From Domibacillus indicus (GTDB lineage: Bacteria > Bacillota > Bacilli > Bacillales > Domibacillaceae), in contig NZ_JAMBOO010000014.1 in NCBI RefSeq assembly GCF_023715895.1, positions 1 to 64,000 of the forward strand: a stretch of DNA of 64,000 nt. Reading direction: 5' to 3'. Below are positions 44,159-53,601 of this stretch, piece by piece (position 1 is the stretch's first letter; each line of letters begins with the position of its first letter). The notes under the pieces were generated by a model. The model was not told the DNA's origin. It saw only the letters and a list, made by a program, of their open reading frames with translations, and ran no database searches. The translations under genes were made by a program, and so were the position numbers.

Positions 44159-45628
44159 ATGACACTCACTACATTTGAAACGAAAACCTATCAAAACTTT
44201 ATTAATAATGAATGGACAGCCAGTTCTTCTGATGAAACGATTGAAAGCATAAATCCGGCAACAAAAGAAGTTGTAGGACTCGTGCAAAAGTCAACAGAAG
44301 AGGATTTGAATAAAGCGGTTGAAGCAGCACACCAGGCGAAAAAAGCATGGCGGCGGATCGGCCAGGCAGCACGCGGACAGTTTTTATTTAAAGCTGCCAA
44401 TATTTTAGAAGAAAACCTGGATCATATTGCGGAAACAATGACACGTGAAATGGGCAAAACCCTTCCAGAAGCAAAAGGAGAAACAGCGCGCGGTATAGCT
44501 ATTTTGCGTTATTATGCGGGCGAAGGAATGAGAAAAGAAGGAGATGTTATTCCATCATCAGATAAAGATGCGCTTATGTTTACAAAGCGTATGCCGCTCG
44601 GTGTGGTTGGAGTAATTACACCTTGGAACTTCCCAGTCGCCATTCCGATTTGGAAATTTGCCCCGGCTCTTGTTTATGGAAACACAATTGTCTGGAAGCC
44701 GGCGACAGAAGGCGCCGTAACAGCAGCGAAAGTTGCCGAGTGCTTTATGGAGGCAGGATTGCCGGAAGGTGTTTTTAATTTTATTACCGGTTCGGGTTCA
44801 GTAATTGGGCAGGGGCTGATTGACCATCCTCTTTTAAATGCCATCACGTTTACAGGTTCAGAAAACGTTGGCCAGAACGTGGCAAAATCAGCTGCTGCCC
44901 GCGGTATTAAATTCCAGCTTGAAATGGGCGGAAAAAACCCAGTTATCATTACGAAGGATGCGAACATCGATCAGGCAGTAGAAGCTGTGATCAGCGGCGG
45001 GTTCCGTTCTTCCGGCCAGAAATGCACAGCGTCAAGCCGGGTGATTGTAGAAGAAGCGGTCTATGAGGAGTTCAAAGAAAAGCTTGTGGCAGCCACTGAA
45101 AAAATTACCGTTGGAAACGGCCTGCAAGAAGGAATCTGGATGGGACCGTGCGCAAGTGAAAGCCAGTTTAATACAGTAACAGAAAGCATTGAAAAAGGCC
45201 GGCAGGAAGGAGCTACATTGATTCACGGCGGTGAAGTGCTGACCGGTAGTGAGTATGATAATGGATTTTTCGTAACACCGGCGATTTTTGAAAATGTTAC
45301 ATCAGACATGACGATTGCGCAGGAAGAGATCTTCGGACCAGTCATTGCCCTTATTAAAGCAGCTGATCTTGAAGAAGCCATTGAAATGGCGAACGATACG
45401 AAATACGGATTGAGCGCTTCTATTTTCACATCAAATATCAGCTCTCTCCTTGAATTTATTGATGAAATTGAGGCAGGCCTCGTGCGTATCAATGCAGAAA
45501 GCGCTGGTGTGGAGCTGCAGGCGCCGTTCGGCGGCATGAAAGCTTCAAGCTCAGGGTCACGCGAGCAGGGTGAAGCGGCCAAAGAATTCTTTACCGCGAT
45601 TAAAACCGTATTTATTAAAGGCTCTTAA
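44159..45628 (+). CDS. 2-oxoglutarate semialdehyde dehydrogenase (aldehyde dehydrogenase family) 1
   Basis: A 489-residue NAD(P)-dependent aldehyde dehydrogenase. Catalytic Glu in [12 protein letters not shown] and Cys in [13 protein letters not shown]; the cofactor-fold sequence [25 protein letters not shown] is conserved. It is a close paralogue of the gene at 61881 in the glucarate cluster, whose role is fixed by context, so the substrate is very probably 2-oxoglutarate semialdehyde. AAAGGAGAG stands before the ATG at 44159; the ORF upstream to 44102 is an overlap with the previous gene. Confidence 0.9.
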   Translation: MTLTTFETKTYQNFINNEWTASSSDETIESINPATKEVVGLVQKSTEEDLNKAVEAAHQAKKAWRRIGQAARGQFLFKAANILEENLDHIAETMTREMGKTLPEAKGETARGIAILRYYAGEGMRKEGDVIPSSDKDALMFTKRMPLGVVGVITPWNFPVAIPIWKFAPALVYGNTIVWKPATEGAVTAAKVAECFMEAGLPEGVFNFITGSGSVIGQGLIDHPLLNAITFTGSENVGQNVAKSAAARGIKFQLEMGGKNPVIITKDANIDQAVEAVISGGFRSSGQKCTASSRVIVEEAVYEEFKEKLVAATEKITVGNGLQEGIWMGPCASESQFNTVTESIEKGRQEGATLIHGGEVLTGSEYDNGFFVTPAIFENVTSDMTIAQEEIFGPVIALIKAADLEEAIEMANDTKYGLSASIFTSNISSLLEFIDEIEAGLVRINAESAGVELQAPFGGMKASSSGSREQGEAAKEFFTAIKTVFIKGS

Positions 45629-45667
45629 GAAAACAGCATTTCAATTTACTGTTGGATGAGGTGCACA

Positions 45668-46816
45668 ATGAAAATTACTAAGCTTTCATTATACAAAGTC
45701 CCGCCGAGATGGCTGTTTTTAAAAATCGAAACCGATGAAGGCATCTCAGGCTGGGGTGAGCCTGTCGTAGAAGGACGTGCGGAAACAGTCAGAGCAGCGG
45801 TGGAGGAACTCTCCAGCCTGCTCGTCGGCCGCAATCCGAATGACATTGAAGATTTGTGGCAGACGATGTACCGGGGCGGTTTTTACCGGGGCGGCCCCAT
45901 CTTAATGAGCGCGATCTCAGGTATTGAGCAGGCGCTTTGGGATATTAAAGGGAAGTATTACAACATCCCTGTGTATGAAATGCTGGGCGGAAAAGCCCGT
46001 CAGAAAATTAAAGTTTATTCATGGATTGGCGGCGACCGGCCGGCAGACGTTGCGGCAGCGGCGATCGAAAAGCAAAAGCAAGGGTTCCAGGCTGTGAAAA
46101 TGAATGCTTCCGAAGAAATGAATTACATCGACAGTTTTTCTAAGGTGGAAAAAGTGATCGAGCGGGTCGCGTCAATTCGCGAAGCGCTTGGCAAAGACTT
46201 TGGCATCGGTGTTGATTTTCACGGCCGTATTCATAAAACAATGGCGAAAACCCTTGTGAAAGAGCTGGAGCCGTACCGTCCTATGTTTATTGAGGAGCCG
46301 GTGCTGCCGGAAAACAATGAAGCGCTTCGCGACATTGCGCTTCATACCACATGCCCAATTGCGACAGGTGAGCGCATGTACACGAGATGGGGCTTTAAGC
46401 AGCTGCTCCAGGACGGGTATGTCGATATTATTCAGCCCGATTTATCCCATACAGGCGGTATTTTAGAAGGTAAAAAAATTGCGGCGATGGCAGAAGCATA
46501 CGATGTGGCGGTTGCGCCGCATTGTCCGCTTGGTCCAATGACACTGGCCTCTTCTATTCATTTGGACGCATCGACGCCGAATTTTATTATTCAAGAGCAA
46601 AGCCTCGGTATTCATTACAACGAGGGCATGGACATCTTAGACTATATAACCAATCCGGACGTTTTTCATTATGAAGACGGATATGTGAGCATCTCAGATG
46701 AACCGGGTCTTGGCATTCATATTAATGAAGAAAAAGTAAAAGAAGCGGCAAAAATCGGCCACGACTGGAAAAATCCGATCTGGCGCCATGAAGATGGCAG
46801 CATAGCGGAATGGTAA
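45668..46816 (+). CDS. dgoD: D-galactonate dehydratase (enolase superfamily)
   Basis: A 382-residue mandelate racemase/muconate lactonizing enzyme-family protein that follows E. coli DgoD along its length: [42 protein letters not shown], metal ligands in [19 protein letters not shown] and TGERMYTR, catalytic His in [13 protein letters not shown], and the ending [14 protein letters not shown]. It makes 2-keto-3-deoxy-D-galactonate. GAGGTG lies 4 nt before the ATG at 45668. The kinase and aldolase downstream would complete the De Ley-Doudoroff route. Confidence 0.9.
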   Translation: MKITKLSLYKVPPRWLFLKIETDEGISGWGEPVVEGRAETVRAAVEELSSLLVGRNPNDIEDLWQTMYRGGFYRGGPILMSAISGIEQALWDIKGKYYNIPVYEMLGGKARQKIKVYSWIGGDRPADVAAAAIEKQKQGFQAVKMNASEEMNYIDSFSKVEKVIERVASIREALGKDFGIGVDFHGRIHKTMAKTLVKELEPYRPMFIEEPVLPENNEALRDIALHTTCPIATGERMYTRWGFKQLLQDGYVDIIQPDLSHTGGILEGKKIAAMAEAYDVAVAPHCPLGPMTLASSIHLDASTPNFIIQEQSLGIHYNEGMDILDYITNPDVFHYEDGYVSISDEPGLGIHINEEKVKEAAKIGHDWKNPIWRHEDGSIAEW

Positions 46817-46828
46817 AGGAGGAGCAAA

Positions 46829-47740
46829 ATGACTTTTCATGGCATTATACCGCCGGTTGTCACGCTGTTTGATGAAGCGGGAAATTTAGATATTTCTTTG
46901 AATAAGCGTTATTTGGACGAGCTTTTGTCACGGAATGTAGATGGACTTCTTTTGATGGGAAGCTCTGGAGAGTTTTCTTCTCTGACGATTGAAGAGAGAA
47001 AGCTGTATGTGCGCGAAATGATCAAGCACATTAACGGACGCGTGCCGGTCATGGTCGGTGTCGGCCACTCAGCATTAAAAGAAGTGATTGAGCTGACCCA
47101 TTATGCCGAAGAGCAGGGAGCAGACGGTGTGCTTGCGGTCAGCCCGTATTATTGGAAGCTGTCGGAAGAGCAGCTGTATCGCTTTTTCTCTGCTTTAGCA
47201 TCTGAAACGAGCCTGCCGGTGTTCCTTTACAATATTCCGATGCTGACCGGCCAAACGTTATCCATCGAGCTTATTCAAAAGCTTGCGGCAGCGTACCCAA
47301 ACATTGCCGGCATCAAAGAAACGATCAGCGATTTTGGTCATATCCGGCAGGTCATTGCTTCTGTGAAAAAAATTAGGCCTGATTTTCTCGTTTTTACCGC
47401 TTTTGATGATCACCTGCTTCCAGGCCAAATGATCGGCGCAGATGGAAGCATTAATGGAAGCGCTGTTTTTATGCCGGAGATCTCTGTTGATTTATATAAT
47501 GCTTATCAGCAGGGGGAGCTGCATGAAGCAGAGCGCCAGCATCAGCATCTGTCTCAATTAATGGACATCTATGCCGTCTGTCCGACGTTTTTTACGGCCA
47601 TGAAAGAAGCCGTTCATCAGCGCTGGTTTGATCAGCCGGCCGGACACCGCGCTCCGTTTGATGTGTATCCAGCAGATTTAACAGAAAAAACAGCCGCTAT
47701 TTTAAATACAATAAATGAGAAAGAAGGGGTTCAATTATGA
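46829..47740 (+). CDS. DHDPS-family 2-keto-3-deoxy acid aldolase (YagE/YjhH-like)
   Basis: A 303-residue class I aldolase of the dihydrodipicolinate synthase family. Schiff-base Lys in AGIKETISDFG, the partner Tyr in VFLYNIPMLTG, and the pyruvate carboxylate site GSSGEFSSLT are all present. Members near YagE/YjhH split 2-keto-3-deoxy-pentonates or -hexonates into pyruvate plus an aldehyde. This offers a cleavage branch parallel to the dehydratase/semialdehyde branch. The stop overlaps the next start by 4 bp. Confidence 0.85.
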   Translation: MTFHGIIPPVVTLFDEAGNLDISLNKRYLDELLSRNVDGLLLMGSSGEFSSLTIEERKLYVREMIKHINGRVPVMVGVGHSALKEVIELTHYAEEQGADGVLAVSPYYWKLSEEQLYRFFSALASETSLPVFLYNIPMLTGQTLSIELIQKLAAAYPNIAGIKETISDFGHIRQVIASVKKIRPDFLVFTAFDDHLLPGQMIGADGSINGSAVFMPEISVDLYNAYQQGELHEAERQHQHLSQLMDIYAVCPTFFTAMKEAVHQRWFDQPAGHRAPFDVYPADLTEKTAAILNTINEKEGVQL

Positions 47741-48687
47741 AAGAAACGCGTGAATTTTTAGAGAGCTTAGGTTATCCTTCGTCTGATCCAGGTGAGCTGC
47801 CGACATCGACCAAAACTTTTCCGGACGGTGCACAATATCGAATTGAGCTTCCAAGTGTGGAAGGGCCTGAAGCATTAAAAGCGACGCTGGCGGAAATTGA
47901 CCGTCTTGGCCTGACCATTCACCGCATTTCACAGGGAAGCGGCATTATGCTGCAGACCGATGAAGAAATCAAGGAAATGTGCGAGCTGACAGCGGAACGC
48001 GGCATTGAATTAAGCCTGTTTGTCGGTCCGCGCGGAACATGGGATATTAGTGCAGGGCCGCTTACTGCCGCCGGAAAAGCGCAGGCACTTCGTCATGAAG
48101 GAGCAAACCAGCTTGTATACGCGATGGAAGACTTAAAGCGCGGTGCGGCACTCGGCCTTCGTGGAGCGCTTGTTGCCGATGAAGGGCTTTTGCTCCTGAC
48201 GAAAGAAATGAAAAAGCAAGGGCAGCTGCCGGAGGATTTTGTGGTGAAAGTGTCGGTTCAAATGGGATCGGCTAACCCTGTGTCAGTGCGGCTAATGCAG
48301 GACATCGGAGCAGATACATACAACGTGCCGACCGGGTTAACGCTGTCAAAGCTCGCAGCGATCCGCCAGGCTATTGACATTCCTATTGATTTATATGTGG
48401 AAGTGCCGGACAATTTCGGCGGATTCCTCCGCTACTATGAAATTCCGGAAATCATCCGAGTGCTCGCGCCGGTTTACATTAAATTCGGCTTGCGCAACCA
48501 TCCCGACGTGTATCCGTCAGGAAAGCAGTGGGAAAGCACGAATATTTCTCTTACCCAGGAGCGTGTACGCCGCGCATCAATCGGCATCCAAATGATTGAA
48601 CGGTACTGCCCAGATGCCAAAACGTCAAAGCTCGGAGCCGAGGGGCTTGGCATCGCCAAAATCGTAAAAGAAGCACCCATGAATTAA
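47737..48687 (+). CDS. Unassigned protein, possible TIM-barrel (U32-peptidase-like)
   Basis: A 316-residue soluble protein I cannot assign with confidence. It has alternating strand/helix blocks like a TIM barrel: LTIHRISQGSGIMLQTDEEI, GIELSLFVGPRGTWDI, VKVSVQMGSANPVSVRLMQD, IGADTYNVPTGLTLSKLAAI and PIDLYVEVPDNFGGFLRYYE, which loosely resembles the core of U32-type proteins. No protease motif is obvious. It is translationally coupled to the aldolase and followed by a 2-hydroxyacid dehydrogenase, so an enzymatic step on a sugar-acid intermediate is the natural inference. Confidence 0.55.
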   Translation: MKETREFLESLGYPSSDPGELPTSTKTFPDGAQYRIELPSVEGPEALKATLAEIDRLGLTIHRISQGSGIMLQTDEEIKEMCELTAERGIELSLFVGPRGTWDISAGPLTAAGKAQALRHEGANQLVYAMEDLKRGAALGLRGALVADEGLLLLTKEMKKQGQLPEDFVVKVSVQMGSANPVSVRLMQDIGADTYNVPTGLTLSKLAAIRQAIDIPIDLYVEVPDNFGGFLRYYEIPEIIRVLAPVYIKFGLRNHPDVYPSGKQWESTNISLTQERVRRASIGIQMIERYCPDAKTSKLGAEGLGIAKIVKEAPMN

Positions 48688-48705
48688 GAAAAGGAGCGGA
48701 ATAAC

Positions 48706-49665
48706 ATGACTTTTAAAGTATTGTTGACAGATTATGAATTTGCCCATCTTGAGTACGAAGAGCAGGTTTTCAATGAAAGCGGTCTCGACATTGAATTTAT
48801 CAAAAAACAATGCAAAACAGAAGAAGACGTGATTGAGCACGCGAAAGAAGCAGATGCTCTTTTAAATCAATACGCGCCTATTTCAAAACGTGTGATCGAT
48901 TCTCTTGAACGAACAAAAGTCATTTCCCGGTATGGTGTCGGCGTCAACACAATCGATATCGACGCTGCTCAGGCAAAAAACATTACCGTAGCCAATGTGC
49001 CGGATTACGGAATGGAAGAGGTATCGAATCATGCGCTCGCCTTGCTGCTGTCATGGGCTCGAAAAGTGACCCTATTAAACAATGAGGTCAAGCAGGGAAA
49101 CTGGGATTTTAAAGCGTGTGTGCCAATCCACCGTTTTGATAAACAGACCGTTGGCGTACTCGGTTTCGGCCGAATTCCGCGCCGCTTTATTGAAAAGGTA
49201 AAGCCGCTCGGGTTCCAAACAGCTGCCTATGATCCGTTTGTGTCAGCCGAAGAGATGGCAGCGGCGGGCGTTCAAAAAATGGAACTGGATGAAATCATCA
49301 AAGAGTCAGATTACTTGTCTGTTCACGTTCCGCTTATTAAAGAAACACATCATCTATTAAACGCTGAACGATTCAGCCAGATGAAGAAAAATGCTGTGGT
49401 TATCAATACAGCCCGGGGCCCGATTATTGATGAAAAAGCCCTGGCTGACGCGCTAGAGCAGGGCATCATCGCCGGCGCTGCGCTGGATGTTACAGAAGAA
49501 GAGCCGGTCAGTAAAACAAGTCCGCTCCTTCAAATGAATAACGTTATCATTACACCGCACAGTGCCTGGTATTCAGAAGAAGCCATGATTGAACTGCGCC
49601 AAAAAGCAGCGAAAAATATTGTGCAAGTTTTAAAAGGCGAACAAACGCCTTATGCGCTTACGTAA
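48706..49665 (+). CDS. D-isomer-specific 2-hydroxyacid dehydrogenase
   Basis: A 319-residue NAD(P)-dependent dehydrogenase. The Rossmann motif GVLGFGRIPRRFIEKVKPLG has Pro-Arg where a Gly is usual. The catalytic triad is Arg in VVINTARGPIIDE, Glu in DVTEEEPVSKTS and His in ITPHSAWYS. Family members interconvert 2-keto and 2-hydroxy acids (for example glyoxylate/2-ketogluconate reductases). In this operon it may reduce a 2-keto sugar acid or recycle a side product. Confidence 0.88.
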   Translation: MTFKVLLTDYEFAHLEYEEQVFNESGLDIEFIKKQCKTEEDVIEHAKEADALLNQYAPISKRVIDSLERTKVISRYGVGVNTIDIDAAQAKNITVANVPDYGMEEVSNHALALLLSWARKVTLLNNEVKQGNWDFKACVPIHRFDKQTVGVLGFGRIPRRFIEKVKPLGFQTAAYDPFVSAEEMAAAGVQKMELDEIIKESDYLSVHVPLIKETHHLLNAERFSQMKKNAVVINTARGPIIDEKALADALEQGIIAGAALDVTEEEPVSKTSPLLQMNNVIITPHSAWYSEEAMIELRQKAAKNIVQVLKGEQTPYALT

Positions 49666-49683
49666 GAAAGGCGGAATGGAAAA

Positions 49684-50526
49684 ATGAAATTAGCCCTGTT
49701 TTCAGCAGAAGAAAAGCATCACCTCGGCGTTGTCCGGGGTGATCACATCGTCAGCTTAACGGCGATCGATCCTGAAACGTATCCACCCTGCATTAAAACA
49801 TTTATCCAGCGGGGGAGCACAGTTCCTTCCCTTGAAGGACAGCCGTCGTTTTCTTTAGAGGATATTAACATTGACGTCCCCATCGCCTCACCGGAAAAAA
49901 TCATTTGTGTCGGCTTGAACTATATTGATCATTGCCATGAAACAGGCATGGAACCGCCGAAATCACCGGTTATTTTTTCGAAATACGCAAACGCGTTAAC
50001 CGGCCATCATACCGCTGTAGAAATACCCGTTAATTCAAATGAAGTAGATTTCGAAGCGGAGCTGGCTATCGTAATCGGCAAAGAAGCAAAACATGTCTCA
50101 GAGGAAGAAGCAGAAGAATTCGTTTTTGGCTATACGATCATGAATGATATAAGTGCCAGGGACCTGCAGTTTGCGGATGGACAGTGGTCACGCGGCAAAA
50201 CAGCGGACACCTTTGCGCCAACGGGCCCGTATGTCGTGACGCGTGACGAAATCGGCAATCCACACGATCTAGCTATTTCACTGACATTGAATGGCGAAAC
50301 GATGCAGGATTCCAATACGAGCAATTTGATTTTTACGGTTCCACAAATCGTTTCCTTTTTATCGCAATCTATGACGTTGAAGCCGGGAGACTTAATCGCG
50401 ACTGGAACACCGCCGGGCGTCGGAATGGGCCGCAGCCCGAAAGTGTGGCTGAAGGACGGGGACCAAATGGACGTAACAATCGAAAAAATTGGTACGCTGT
50501 CCAATCATGTACGTGGAAGATCATAA
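49684..50526 (+). CDS. Fumarylacetoacetate hydrolase family protein 2
   Basis: A 280-residue FAH-fold protein of the short, YcgM-like branch. The metal site is EVDFEAELAIVIGKEA, followed by FGYTIMNDISARDLQF, SRGKTADTFAPTGPYVV and the C-terminal LIATGTPPGVGMG. It differs from the XylX-like FAH protein upstream. The substrate may be a 2,4-diketo-3-deoxy acid (hydrolysed to pyruvate plus a hydroxy acid, as in 2,4-diketo-3-deoxy-L-fuconate/rhamnonate pathways). That would fit with the preceding dehydrogenase but is inference. Confidence 0.85.
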   Translation: MKLALFSAEEKHHLGVVRGDHIVSLTAIDPETYPPCIKTFIQRGSTVPSLEGQPSFSLEDINIDVPIASPEKIICVGLNYIDHCHETGMEPPKSPVIFSKYANALTGHHTAVEIPVNSNEVDFEAELAIVIGKEAKHVSEEEAEEFVFGYTIMNDISARDLQFADGQWSRGKTADTFAPTGPYVVTRDEIGNPHDLAISLTLNGETMQDSNTSNLIFTVPQIVSFLSQSMTLKPGDLIATGTPPGVGMGRSPKVWLKDGDQMDVTIEKIGTLSNHVRGRS

Positions 50527-50547
50527 ACGAGAAAGAAGAGGATGAAC

Positions 50548-51504
50548 ATGGATGTTGTAACCGTGGGCGAAACGATGACCTTATTTTCACCAAATGAGCA
50601 CGGCCAGCTGCGCCATGCTCATTCTTTTTCTATGAAGTTTGCTGGTGCGGAATCCAATGTTGCCATCGGATTAAGCCGTCTTGGCCATAAAGCGCGCTGG
50701 ATCAGCCGATTAGGTGAGGACGAATTTGGTGATGCAATGGAGATTTTTATTCGTGGAGAAGGTGTGGACGTATCGTATGTTACACGCGATGAGCGGGCGC
50801 CAACCGGTGTATTTTTTAAAGAATTCCGCCGTCCGAATGATACGCGCGTTTATTACTATCGGAAAGATTCCGCTGCCAGCCAGCTGACGGCGGATCATAT
50901 TAAGGCAGAAGCCATTAAAGGAGCCGCTTATCTGCATATAACCGGTATTACACCGGCTCTCGGTGAATCGTGCCAGTCTGTCATGGACAAAGCGATTCGG
51001 CTGGCGAAAGCGAACGGGGTAAAGATTGTGTTTGATCCAAATGTGCGTCTGAAAATCTGGAAAAGTGAAGAAGAAGCACGCCGGCTGATCAAACGGTATA
51101 TAGCAGAAAGCGACATTGTATTGCCAGGTGAAGCGGAGGCCGAATTTTTATTTGGCAAAAAAGATAGATTCGCTTATGTAGAAGCATTTCATGATCTCGG
51201 TGCAGACATTGTCCTGATGAAAGTCGGAAAAGAAGGATGTCTTGTATCACAAAGAGGAAAAGCAGTGGAGCATGTTTCCGGCTTTTATGTGGAGAGAGTG
51301 ATCGATCCGATCGGTGCAGGTGACGCGTTCGCCGCTGGCGTTTTATCGGCTTTATTGGATGGACTGTCCGTTGAGGAAGCGGCCAGGCGAGGCAATGCAA
51401 TGGGTGCGATGGTGACCATGGTAAATGGAGATGTCGAAGGGCTGCCTAACCGAGCGGACCTGTTTTCTTTTATGAATGGCGGATCGGATGATGTAACGAG
51501 ATAG
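50548..51504 (+). CDS. kdgK: 2-keto-3-deoxygluconate kinase (PfkB/ribokinase family)
   Basis: A 318-residue PfkB-family sugar kinase. N-terminal substrate region VTVGETMTLFSPNEHGQLRH and FAGAESNVAIGLSRLGH, ATP-site VLMKVGKEG, and the catalytic motif DPIGAGDAFAAGV with the base Asp. The sequence is of the KdgK type. It phosphorylates KDG (or KDGal) for the aldolase encoded next. The ATG at 50548 is 6 nt from AAGAGG; the ATG at 50542 abuts it. Confidence 0.88.
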   Translation: MDVVTVGETMTLFSPNEHGQLRHAHSFSMKFAGAESNVAIGLSRLGHKARWISRLGEDEFGDAMEIFIRGEGVDVSYVTRDERAPTGVFFKEFRRPNDTRVYYYRKDSAASQLTADHIKAEAIKGAAYLHITGITPALGESCQSVMDKAIRLAKANGVKIVFDPNVRLKIWKSEEEARRLIKRYIAESDIVLPGEAEAEFLFGKKDRFAYVEAFHDLGADIVLMKVGKEGCLVSQRGKAVEHVSGFYVERVIDPIGAGDAFAAGVLSALLDGLSVEEAARRGNAMGAMVTMVNGDVEGLPNRADLFSFMNGGSDDVTR

Positions 51505-51519
51505 AAAGGAGAAACATAC

Positions 51520-52152
51520 ATGAATCAGCTTGAACGATTAAAAGAAGGTAAGCTGGTCGCAGTGATTCGTGGCGCCCAGCCGGAACAAGTGATACCAATT
51601 GCACAGGCGCTGCAAGAAGGCGGGATTGTCTCGCTTGAAATCACAGCCGATACGCCTAAAGTGTGTTCTGTGATCGAAGGAGTAAAAGAAACATTTGGGG
51701 ACAATATCATTGTTGGAGCCGGCACGGTGCTGGACCCGGAAACCGCCCGTGCCGTCATTATGGCGGGAGCGGAATTTATTTTCTCTCCGACCGTTAATGT
51801 GGAAACGATTAAAATGGCGAAGCGCTACGGTGTAATCAGCATTCCAGGCGCACTGACGCCAACTGAAATTTTAACAGCGTATGAACATGGGGCTGATTTG
51901 ATCAAAGTTTTTCCAGCCGGTGCAATGGGAGCCGGATACTTTAAAGATTTAAAAGGGCCGCTGCCGCATATCCCGCTTATGCCAACAGGCGGCATCACTC
52001 TCGATAATATAGCGGACTACTTTAAAGCCGGCGCAGCAGCAGCCGGGCTGGGCAGCGCCCTTGTGAATCCTGCGAAGCTTCAAACCGAGGAATCCTATAA
52101 GGAGCTGACCAAAATGGCGCAGGCTTTTTCAGAGCTAGCTGCTGGCTGGTAA
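51520..52152 (+). CDS. eda: KDPG/KDPGal aldolase
   Basis: A 210-residue class I aldolase with the Schiff-base Lys in DLIKVFPAGAMGAGYFKDL, the catalytic Glu in VSLEITADTP and the phosphate-loop Arg in VAVIRGAQ. It splits 2-keto-3-deoxy-6-phospho-gluconate/galactonate into pyruvate and glyceraldehyde-3-phosphate. Last gene of the operon, followed by a perfect terminator. Confidence 0.92.
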   Translation: MNQLERLKEGKLVAVIRGAQPEQVIPIAQALQEGGIVSLEITADTPKVCSVIEGVKETFGDNIIVGAGTVLDPETARAVIMAGAEFIFSPTVNVETIKMAKRYGVISIPGALTPTEILTAYEHGADLIKVFPAGAMGAGYFKDLKGPLPHIPLMPTGGITLDNIADYFKAGAAAAGLGSALVNPAKLQTEESYKELTKMAQAFSELAAGW

Positions 52153-52188
52153 GGCGTTTCTTTTGAATAAGGCACAACAGCAGACGTC

Positions 52189-52218
52189 GCTTTTGCTCTT
52201 AAGAGCAAAAGCTTTTTT
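52189..52218 (+). terminator. Terminator of the sugar-acid operon
   Basis: GCTTTTGCTCTT followed immediately by AAGAGCAAAAGC and six T: a perfect 12-bp stem. Confidence 0.85.
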
Positions 52219-52516
52219 ATCGGTATGCCGTTACTTTACAGAGATTATCTAGTTTCGAAGGAACAATTTTGTTCCATACATATCATTTTCCACTGAGTCA
52301 TCCAAACGAAACAGCACATATGATCCTAGAGAATGAAGAATATACGGAAAGCTTTAGTAAAGTGCAATAGCGATATTTAAAAAACGGTTAGTATGCAGCA
52401 TCAGGTACTAAGTGTAAAAGCAAAGTTCCAGGATACTAGGATTCATTTTTATATTTTAGGAAACATAAGAGCACCTTAACACTACTGTTGGTGCTCTTTA
52501 CTATTCATTATAGGAA
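52219..52516. other. Intergenic stretch with converging terminator
   Basis: No gene seen. AAGAGCACC...GGTGCTCTT at 52467-52498 forms a hairpin that can end the PadR/DUF4188 transcript on the minus strand. Confidence 0.5.
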
Positions 52517-53002
52517 CTACTGCATTTTGTAGGAATTCAGCCGTTTTCTGGCAGAGTTTTGTTTTGTCGTAATCGGCATATGATTTAATGCTTTTCCTAA
52601 ACCATAGTGAGGCATATTTCCATAGATCGATTCATAATCTCCATTTTTTACTTGATAGGTTTCATGATAAATTCCCACAGCGGGGTTGTTACCGACCTTT
52701 TTATTAAAGTTGGCCCATGCTGTTAAATGCTTTTCATTTTTAGCATAAGCGAGTAAGTCATCCATTGAACGCCAATATTGAATCATACAAGTGGTTCTAA
52801 GCCCAAAATAGCTTTCCATTGATAGGAAGCCCAATTCATCCTTGTTTGTATAAAGCTCCCGAATCATTCCAGGCATCGCGTTAAATACCGGCAGCCACTT
52901 ATTTAATGCGATGGGCTTGTTAATTCGCATGCCAATGATAAAAACGACAATATCTTCTGTATTCTCCGTTGTATAACGACCAGGATAAATATGCTTGCCC
53001 AT
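52517..53002 (-). CDS. DUF4188 domain protein
   Basis: A 161-residue protein of the DUF4188 family, related to small dimeric alpha/beta-barrel monooxygenase-like proteins. Typical stretches are VVFIIGMRINKPIALNKWLPVF and TTCMIQYWRSMDDLLAYAKNEKHLTAWANF. The start shares one base with the PadR stop (TGATG), so the two are translationally coupled. PadR-DUF4188 pairs are seen in other Bacillaceae in my recollection. Function is unknown; response to an aromatic or redox signal is a guess. Confidence 0.75.
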   Translation of the reverse strand: MGKHIYPGRYTTENTEDIVVFIIGMRINKPIALNKWLPVFNAMPGMIRELYTNKDELGFLSMESYFGLRTTCMIQYWRSMDDLLAYAKNEKHLTAWANFNKKVGNNPAVGIYHETYQVKNGDYESIYGNMPHYGLGKALNHMPITTKQNSARKRLNSYKMQ

Positions 53003-53559
53003 CAGGAACCCCCCTCATTTAACAGCTTGTTAAGAGTATCTTCACACCAGGCAACAGCAGCTTCCGCTATCCTTTTTCCATAGTCTAATGTAAACAGCCA
53101 ATACATTGCATCCTCGGATTTCTCTTTATGATTGGCAATGGCCTGTTCAATCGCTGCATACGTTTGATAACGAGTTTCTAAATCCCGTTTATAACTCTCC
53201 AGCAGCAATAGAGTTCTTTCTTTAGGCTGATGGCGGCTAAAAAATAATTTAAGTAATAGTTCATTTCGTTCAACAGGCAATTGTTGGATGGGCTTCTCTA
53301 ACCAGCTCTTTAAAGTTTCTTTTCCTTTTGAAGTGAGGTAGTACTCATTTTTATCTGGCTTTCCCGGGGTGGATGAAATCCGAACTTCTGCAAATCCCTC
53401 TTCGACAATGGATTTTAATGTTGGATATATCTGGCCATAACTAATTTTCCAGAAATGATTCAAGCTTTGATCAATAAACTGCTTAATGGCATAACCAGAT
53501 TTACAGTCTGTCGTTAATATTCCTAAAATGGCGTAAGTAGTATCACTGTAACTTTTCAA
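53002..53559 (-). CDS. PadR-family transcriptional regulator
   Basis: A ~185-residue regulator with the PadR winged-helix: YAILGILTTDCKSGYAIKQFI, FWKISYGQIYPTLKSIVEEG and NEYYLTSKGKETLKSWL, followed by a C-terminal dimerisation helix. The likely start is TTG at 53559 behind AGGGTGA; a GTG at 53568 is also possible. A palindrome directly upstream suggests autoregulation. It is the first gene of a two-gene operon with the DUF4188 protein. Confidence 0.85.
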   Translation of the reverse strand: MKSYSDTTYAILGILTTDCKSGYAIKQFIDQSLNHFWKISYGQIYPTLKSIVEEGFAEVRISSTPGKPDKNEYYLTSKGKETLKSWLEKPIQQLPVERNELLLKLFFSRHQPKERTLLLLESYKRDLETRYQTYAAIEQAIANHKEKSEDAMYWLFTLDYGKRIAEAAVAWCEDTLNKLLNEGGS

Positions 53560-53582
53560 ATTACTCACCCTATCTAAAAGAT

Positions 53583-53601
53583 ATATATCATTTAGATATA
53601 T
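53583..53601. promoter_or_regulatory. Candidate PadR operator
   Basis: ATATATC-ATTTA-GATATAT, a perfect 7-bp inverted repeat 24 bp upstream of the padR-type start. Confidence 0.5.
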
